This document shows, one piece after another, positions 60,215 to 64,000 of a stretch of 64,000 bases of DNA. Under the pieces are notes generated by a model. The model searched no databases. It was not told the origin of the DNA and worked only from the letters and a program-made list of their open reading frames with translations. This stretch comes from Deltaproteobacteria bacterium (GTDB lineage Bacteria; Desulfobacterota; Binatia; Binatales; Binataceae). How positions within the stretch are numbered: position 1 is the stretch's first letter; every line of letters starts with the position of its first letter. The stretch spans positions 186,001-250,000 of the forward strand of contig JAKBMB010000016.1 of NCBI GenBank assembly GCA_021831785.1, in the 5' to 3' direction. A program made the translations under genes and the position numbers.

Positions 60215-60714
60215 AAGAACAAAAGCCGCCGGATTCACTTGGATCACCCGGTGCCTCTCCTACGCCGGGTCAGCCTGACAAGCCGGCCGGTAGCCAGTCT
60301 CAAGCTTTTCCCCCAGGTGCCCCGCCAGGAGGGATGTCCGGGGGAGGTCAGATACCGGCGGGCGTTCTTCCACAACAGTTAATCGCCAGTATCATTCAAG
60401 CGGGGATCAGTCTGCCCCAGCCAGCCGCCAACCCGGAAGCCTTGCGACACCTCACGGCCTTCTTGTCTCACGACAGCGACAACAGACTTACCGCGTCAGA
60501 CCGCGAAGGGAAGCGCCGACTGATCTTCAAGTTCTGGTCCTTAGCGGCCGGGACCTCGATTGTTCTGGCTCTGATTTCGCTCCCGATCATTGCACTGGCG
60601 CGCGAGGATGATTCATTTACGGTTATATTCCTTGACAGACATATGCCGTATATCGTCGCGATCCTCACCGCGCTACTTGGTGGCGCCGGTATAGGTCGCA
60701 TGCTCATGAGGTAA
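60208..60714 (+). CDS. Hypothetical protein with two C-terminal membrane helices
   Basis: A 168-residue protein starting at a TTG at 60208 that overlaps the upstream gene. Residues 1-50 are Pro/Gly/Gln-rich and disordered (SPGASPTPGQPDKPAGSQSQ). The middle has a helical stretch (LPQQLIASIIQAGISLPQP). Two hydrophobic segments near the end, SLAAGTSIVLALISLPIIAL and YIVAILTALLGGAGIGRMLM, should anchor it in the inner membrane. No family is recognised. Coupling to the soluble upstream protein suggests a membrane-sensor or effector pair. Confidence 0.5.
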   Translation: MVEEQKPPDSLGSPGASPTPGQPDKPAGSQSQAFPPGAPPGGMSGGGQIPAGVLPQQLIASIIQAGISLPQPAANPEALRHLTAFLSHDSDNRLTASDREGKRRLIFKFWSLAAGTSIVLALISLPIIALAREDDSFTVIFLDRHMPYIVAILTALLGGAGIGRMLMR

Positions 60715-60836
60715 GCGCGCCGGACAGCCCGGGCTTGCGCCATAGATCGCGAGTTATATCGGGAACTGAGCGGGCGCGAGCGCCAGCCGCAGAGCGTTGG
60801 AGTTTTTGCGCGGGACGGGGGACGGGCGGCGCGGCG

Positions 60837-62042
60837 TTATTCCTCGACGGCGCCCATCTTGGCGCCGTGCGGCTCCGGGCCTAGAAACACCAGGACGATG
60901 ATCACCACCACGACGATCGCGGCCGTCCACGCCAAGGGGATCGCATAGTCATGATGATAACGCGCGGCGACCCAGGCTTGGATGGTGGCGTTGGCCGAGG
61001 CGAGAAAATTGCCCAGTTGATAGACGAAGCCGGGAAATGTGGCGCGAATCTCCGCCGGTGAAAGCTCATTGAGATAAGCCGGAATTACCCCCCACACCCC
61101 TTGCACCGAGACCTGCATCAAAAACGCGCCGGCAGCCAGTTTTGCCGCGCCGGTCGAGAACGCCCACAGCGGGATGACCGGCAGCGCGAGCAGCGCCGCC
61201 AGAATAATCGCCGGCCGGCGCCCGACCCTCTGCGACAGGCGGCCAAAGACCAGGCTGCCCAAGATTCCGCCGACGTTATAAATGATGGCGATCCAGGTGA
61301 TCGCGGCGTGGCTGAACCTATGCTGCACGCCGAGAAATGCCGACGGGTAGAGGTCCTGCGTGCCGTGGGCGAAAAAATTCAATGCCATCATCACGATCGC
61401 GCCATACGCGATGAGCTTGAGATGCCCCGCCGCGATTTGCGCCAGCGCGCGCCGTGGCGCTGTGCGCCGCGCCTGCCATTCCGCCGATTCAGGCACGCTC
61501 GAGCGAATGTAGAGCACCAGCAGCGCGGGCAGCGCGCCGAGCATGAACATGCCGCGCCAGCCGACCAGCGGAAAGAACAGGCCGAAGAAGATCGTCGCCA
61601 AAAGATAGCCCGACGGATAGCCCGACTGGAGCAGCCCCGACACCCAGCCGCGCCAACGCTCGGGTATGGTCTCCATCGTCAGGGCCGCGCCGATTCCCCA
61701 TTCGCCGCCCATCGCAACCCCGAACAGCGCGCGCATCGCAAGAAAAGTCGCCAGAGTCGGCATCAACCCGGAGAGAAACTCCAAGGCGGCGAACAGCAAA
61801 ATGTCGATCATCAGAATCGGCTTGCGGCCGTAACGGTCGGCCAGACGGCCGAAGATGAACGCCCCCAGCGGACGCATCGCCAGTGTCAGCGTGACGGCGA
61901 CCGTGACCGGTGTGATTCCCACGCCGTAGGCCCCGGCGACCTCGGCCAGCACGAAAATCAAAATGAAAAAATCGAAGGCATCCAGCATCCACCCCAGATA
62001 CGCCGCGATCACCACACGGCGAGCCCGGCTTTCATCGGTCAT
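60837..62042 (-). CDS. MFS transporter, sialate/lactate-type proton symporter family
   Basis: A 401-residue, 12-helix carrier. Motif A is GRLADRYGRKPILMID near residue 75, repeated in part as GRLSQRVGRRPAIIL near 280. MGGEWGIGAALTMETIPERWRGW in helix 4 is a mark of the sialic-acid/JEN1 and aromatic-acid groups of sugar-porter-like carriers. The ATG at 62042 has a strong ribosome binding site (GGGAGGGG). The frame extends upstream without support. It probably imports an organic acid. No neighbour fixes the substrate. Confidence 0.85.
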   Translation of the reverse strand: MTDESRARRVVIAAYLGWMLDAFDFFILIFVLAEVAGAYGVGITPVTVAVTLTLAMRPLGAFIFGRLADRYGRKPILMIDILLFAALEFLSGLMPTLATFLAMRALFGVAMGGEWGIGAALTMETIPERWRGWVSGLLQSGYPSGYLLATIFFGLFFPLVGWRGMFMLGALPALLVLYIRSSVPESAEWQARRTAPRRALAQIAAGHLKLIAYGAIVMMALNFFAHGTQDLYPSAFLGVQHRFSHAAITWIAIIYNVGGILGSLVFGRLSQRVGRRPAIILAALLALPVIPLWAFSTGAAKLAAGAFLMQVSVQGVWGVIPAYLNELSPAEIRATFPGFVYQLGNFLASANATIQAWVAARYHHDYAIPLAWTAAIVVVVIIVLVFLGPEPHGAKMGAVEE

Positions 62043-62661
62043 TGGCCCCTCCCGGTCGCGAAGCGAAACCCCACGAGCTGCCAGCGGACGGCGCGGCCCC
62101 TTTTTTTTACCCCCGGGGTCGCGCCGGCTTGGTCGATTATGACGCCGTCGATTATAGCGCGAGCTTTGGCCGCTTGGACAAAAGCCGCGACCCGCGCGAC
62201 GCTCTCGGCGGACGCGGTCGAAAAGCTTATGCCGAGACTGAGCGAAGGGGCACGCGCCTGCTCCGTCATTCCGCTCGCAGCGCATCATGACAAAGCAGGC
62301 GAGCGTGAGAGGAGACCGGCCCTGCGGCGAAAAATAAGGCGTTTATATGGTAGATTTTAGGCTCATTCTCACAGATTCGCTTAGATTACCGCGTACCTTT
62401 GCCCGGGCTTGCAGCTTTGCAAGAGCTTAAGGAAGCCGTCCCCATCAGAAAATTCTAGTCTTGTCTGCTCTAAATTGTTGCAGTTCGCCTACGTTTCCCA
62501 TTACTCTTGGGGCATTTGTGCTTTTGAGCCGATGTCGTGCTAGCGGACTGCATGGGGCGGGCCGCTGCGCAGCTAATTGAGGGCTTTGAACCGAACGCCC
62601 AACAGGTCAAGTTTTGAGGCCGGCTAACTTACGGCGTCAGTTAACTTGGAGGGAGTTGAGT
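62043..62661. other. Divergent intergenic region between MFS and OmpA-like genes
   Basis: About 620 bases with no supported gene. The part from 62330 to 62500 is AT-richer and contains CTTGCAGCTTTGCAAG (62408-62423), a short inverted repeat. The OmpA ribosome binding site GGAGGG lies at 62648-62653. Confidence 0.45.
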
Positions 62662-63363
62662 ATGTGGGGCTTTAGACGAGGAACAGGTTTCTGGGTCTTT
62701 TGGGGAGCGACGGTGCTTTCGCTATGCGGCTGCGCCATGAGCAACGTCAACGACCCGGCCAAGCGCAGACAGTGGTGCTTGATTAACACGGCACTGCTGG
62801 GCGCCGCCGCCGGCGGTGCTACCGGCGGCCTTATCGCGGGGCGCAACGACTTCAACAAGAATGCCAAAATTGCGCTTCCCGCCGGCATCGTCGGCGGCGC
62901 CCTCGTCGGCGGCCTGGTCGGCTACTTTACTTGCCCGTCGGCGGAGGCACACGCGGCGCCGCCACCGCCGCCGCCGCCACCACCGCCGCCACCGCCACCT
63001 CCTCCTCCGCCGCCGGTGGCACCGACCAAGATTATTTTGCGCGGCGTGCACTTCGACTTCGACAAGTCGGCCATCCGGCCAGCTGACGAGCCGGTGCTCG
63101 ACGAAGCGGCTGAGGTGCTCAAGCAGAACCCGAACCTCCGCGTGGAGGTCAACGGCTACACCGACACGGTCGGAAGCGAGGCTTACAACCTCAAGCTGTC
63201 CGATCGTCGCGCTGACGCGGTCGCAGCTTATCTCGAGGACCACGGTATCGCCGCCGACCGGCTGACAACCCACGGCTACGGGAAAACGCGCTTCGTGGCG
63301 TCTAACGACACCGCGGAGGGCCGCGCCCAGAACCGACGGGTCGAGCTGGTCCCGATTCAATAG
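62662..63363 (+). CDS. OmpA-family peptidoglycan-associated lipoprotein with polyproline linker
   Basis: A 233-residue envelope protein. A lipoprotein signal (VFWGATVLSLCGCAMSN) places the lipid on Cys25 or Cys23. Next come glycine-rich segments (GAAAGGATGGLIAGRN, GIVGGALVGGLVGYF) like a glycine-zipper domain, then 19 consecutive prolines (residues 100-118, DNA 62959-63015) and an OmpA C-terminal domain: GVHFDFDKSAIRPADEPVLD, VEVNGYTDTVGSEAYNLKLS and GYGKTRFVASNDTAEGRAQN RRVEL. The domain binds diaminopimelate in peptidoglycan. The ATG at 62662 has GGAGGG upstream. A hairpin follows the stop. Confidence 0.92.
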   Translation: MWGFRRGTGFWVFWGATVLSLCGCAMSNVNDPAKRRQWCLINTALLGAAAGGATGGLIAGRNDFNKNAKIALPAGIVGGALVGGLVGYFTCPSAEAHAAPPPPPPPPPPPPPPPPPPPVAPTKIILRGVHFDFDKSAIRPADEPVLDEAAEVLKQNPNLRVEVNGYTDTVGSEAYNLKLSDRRADAVAAYLEDHGIAADRLTTHGYGKTRFVASNDTAEGRAQNRRVELVPIQ

Positions 63364-63393
63364 CCGCGCCGCGAGCGCGCAATCCGAACGCAA

Positions 63394-63425
63394 GGCTGCG
63401 GACTCTTGACGGAGAGTCCGCAGCC
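63394..63425 (+). terminator. Terminator-like hairpin after the OmpA gene
   Basis: GGCTGCGGACTCT (63394-63406) pairs perfectly with AGAGTCCGCAGCC (63413-63425) around a six-base loop, 30 bases past the stop codon. The T-run is weak. Confidence 0.7.
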
Positions 63426-63462
63426 AAGCTAATTCTTCGTCTCATCGGACGGAAAGAGTGCG

Positions 63463-64000
63463 ATGGGCCGCACCGCTGGGGTAAAGCTTTGTTTGGCGGG
63501 GATAGCATGCCTGGCGCTGGTCGGCGCAGCCGCATCAACCTTGGCTGCCGGCGCTCCGGAGCAGGAGCCGCAGGCGACGCTGCGCGCCGGGCCGCAAAAC
63601 GCGCCAATCGCGTACCGGCTCGCGGGCGCGCCGCACTACTTCGACTCCTCGCGGCTGGCGGAACGCCGGCGCGCCCCCTGCGCGCCGGCGGCGGGCCGCG
63701 CCCCGCTAAAGACCCCCCGAGAGCTTAAGCTCGCGCAGGCTAAGGACGTCGCGCCGGCCGCCCGCGCCGAAACGAAGGCGCCCGCGAAAGAAGACAGCGA
63801 CTTTCGCGATGCCGAGACCGCCTTTCCCGCGTTTTGCCAGGAATGGGCGGCAAAGCTTCACCGGCGCGAAGCGGACAACCTCGCTCACGTCCATTGGCGC
63901 GAACAAAACGGCTACGAAACCGGCACTTACGTCGCCTATAGCCGGATTGAGACTTGCGCGTGCAAGCATTCCTCCAAGGGCATGCCTGTCGGCAAGCTTT
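63463..64000 (+). CDS. Exported protein of unknown function, partial at right edge
   Basis: The frame starts at an ATG at 63463 with GGAAAG upstream and stays open to the end (179 codons). The N-terminus has a signal peptide, LCLAGIACLALVGAAASTLAA. An Arg/Ala/Pro-rich, probably disordered region follows. From about residue 125 there is a folded-looking part: AFPAFCQEWAAKLHRREADN, VHWREQNGYETGTYVAYSRI and ETCACKHSSKGMPVGKL. The three cysteines and conserved aromatics suggest a small secreted domain. I do not recognise the family. The end of the gene lies outside the window. Confidence 0.75.
   Translation, partial: MGRTAGVKLCLAGIACLALVGAAASTLAAGAPEQEPQATLRAGPQNAPIAYRLAGAPHYFDSSRLAERRRAPCAPAAGRAPLKTPRELKLAQAKDVAPAARAETKAPAKEDSDFRDAETAFPAFCQEWAAKLHRREADNLAHVHWREQNGYETGTYVAYSRIETCACKHSSKGMPVGKL

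Noticed and set aside
61101-62360. 419-codon plus-strand open frame
   Set aside because: Antisense to the MFS transporter, rich in Arg, Gln and His.

Overview
The window looks like a chromosomal contig from a high-GC, Gram-negative, aerobically respiring bacterium. Support for this: an OmpA-type lipoprotein, a GT9 (heptosyltransferase-like) transferase, a bifunctional PBP1B-type penicillin-binding protein, an alternative complex III (ACIII) plus caa3 oxidase operon, LL-diaminopimelate aminotransferase lysine synthesis, a DUF1844 protein and methylmalonyl-CoA epimerase. This mix fits the broad 'deltaproteobacterial' group (Binatota/Desulfobacterota-like, Methylomirabilota or Rokubacteria neighbours). 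No 16S rRNA is present, so this placement is an inference.

Layout. 1-1.1 kb: decayed mobile DNA (a truncated TrbL conjugation gene and a nuclease-like pseudogene with many lesions) lying against the 3' end of a tRNA-Lys gene, followed by tRNA-His. 2.2-4.1 kb: an AhpD-like protein, a hemerythrin protein with an NsrR-like operator over its -10 box, and a 2Fe-2S ferredoxin. 4.2-16.0 kb: one minus-strand operon actABCDEF-ctaC-ctaDE-ctaF-ctaG, in which ACIII oxidises quinol and hands electrons to a caa3 oxidase with fused subunits I and III. 16.9-19.3 kb: dapL, folK and a small transaldolase. 19.5-21.1 kb: a small accessory patch of visibly lower GC (an unknown protein and a ParD/ParE pair). 21.3-22.0 kb: methylmalonyl-CoA epimerase and a zinc-ribbon protein. 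22.0-31.6 kb: dense minus-strand housekeeping genes (tatD, metG, holB, tmk, prepilin peptidase, mutM, rsmA, tsaD, a TPR lipoprotein). 31.9-39.0 kb: PBP1B, a DUF1844 protein, HtpX, a GT9 transferase, a HAD phosphatase and a metallophosphoesterase. 39.2-41.3 kb: a membrane protein diverging from a Tat-signal deaminase and a TrmJ-like methyltransferase.

42.1-47.2 kb is the most interesting part. A clear promoter and SAM-I riboswitch lead into an E1-like (ThiF/MoeB) activating enzyme, a threonine-synthase-family enzyme, a MoaD/CysO-like sulfur carrier ending in Gly-Gly-Arg, a CysM-like synthase, a NIL-domain protein and a second E1-like protein that has lost its ATP site. I read this as a SAM-controlled, protein-thiocarboxylate route to cysteine and/or homocysteine.

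47-64 kb is more accessory: lipoproteins, an Nramp Mn transporter, an ABC exporter whose gene carries palindromic repeat DNA inside its ATPase domain, a GH88 unsaturated uronyl hydrolase, an aldehyde dehydrogenase, a zinc alcohol dehydrogenase, a 2-hydroxyacid dehydrogenase, an unknown two-gene module, an MFS carrier, an OmpA lipoprotein with a polyproline linker, and a partial exported protein at the right edge. The gaps between 47.9 and 58.4 kb are packed with dispersed palindromic repeats of several families, one with a related copy at 37.1 kb.
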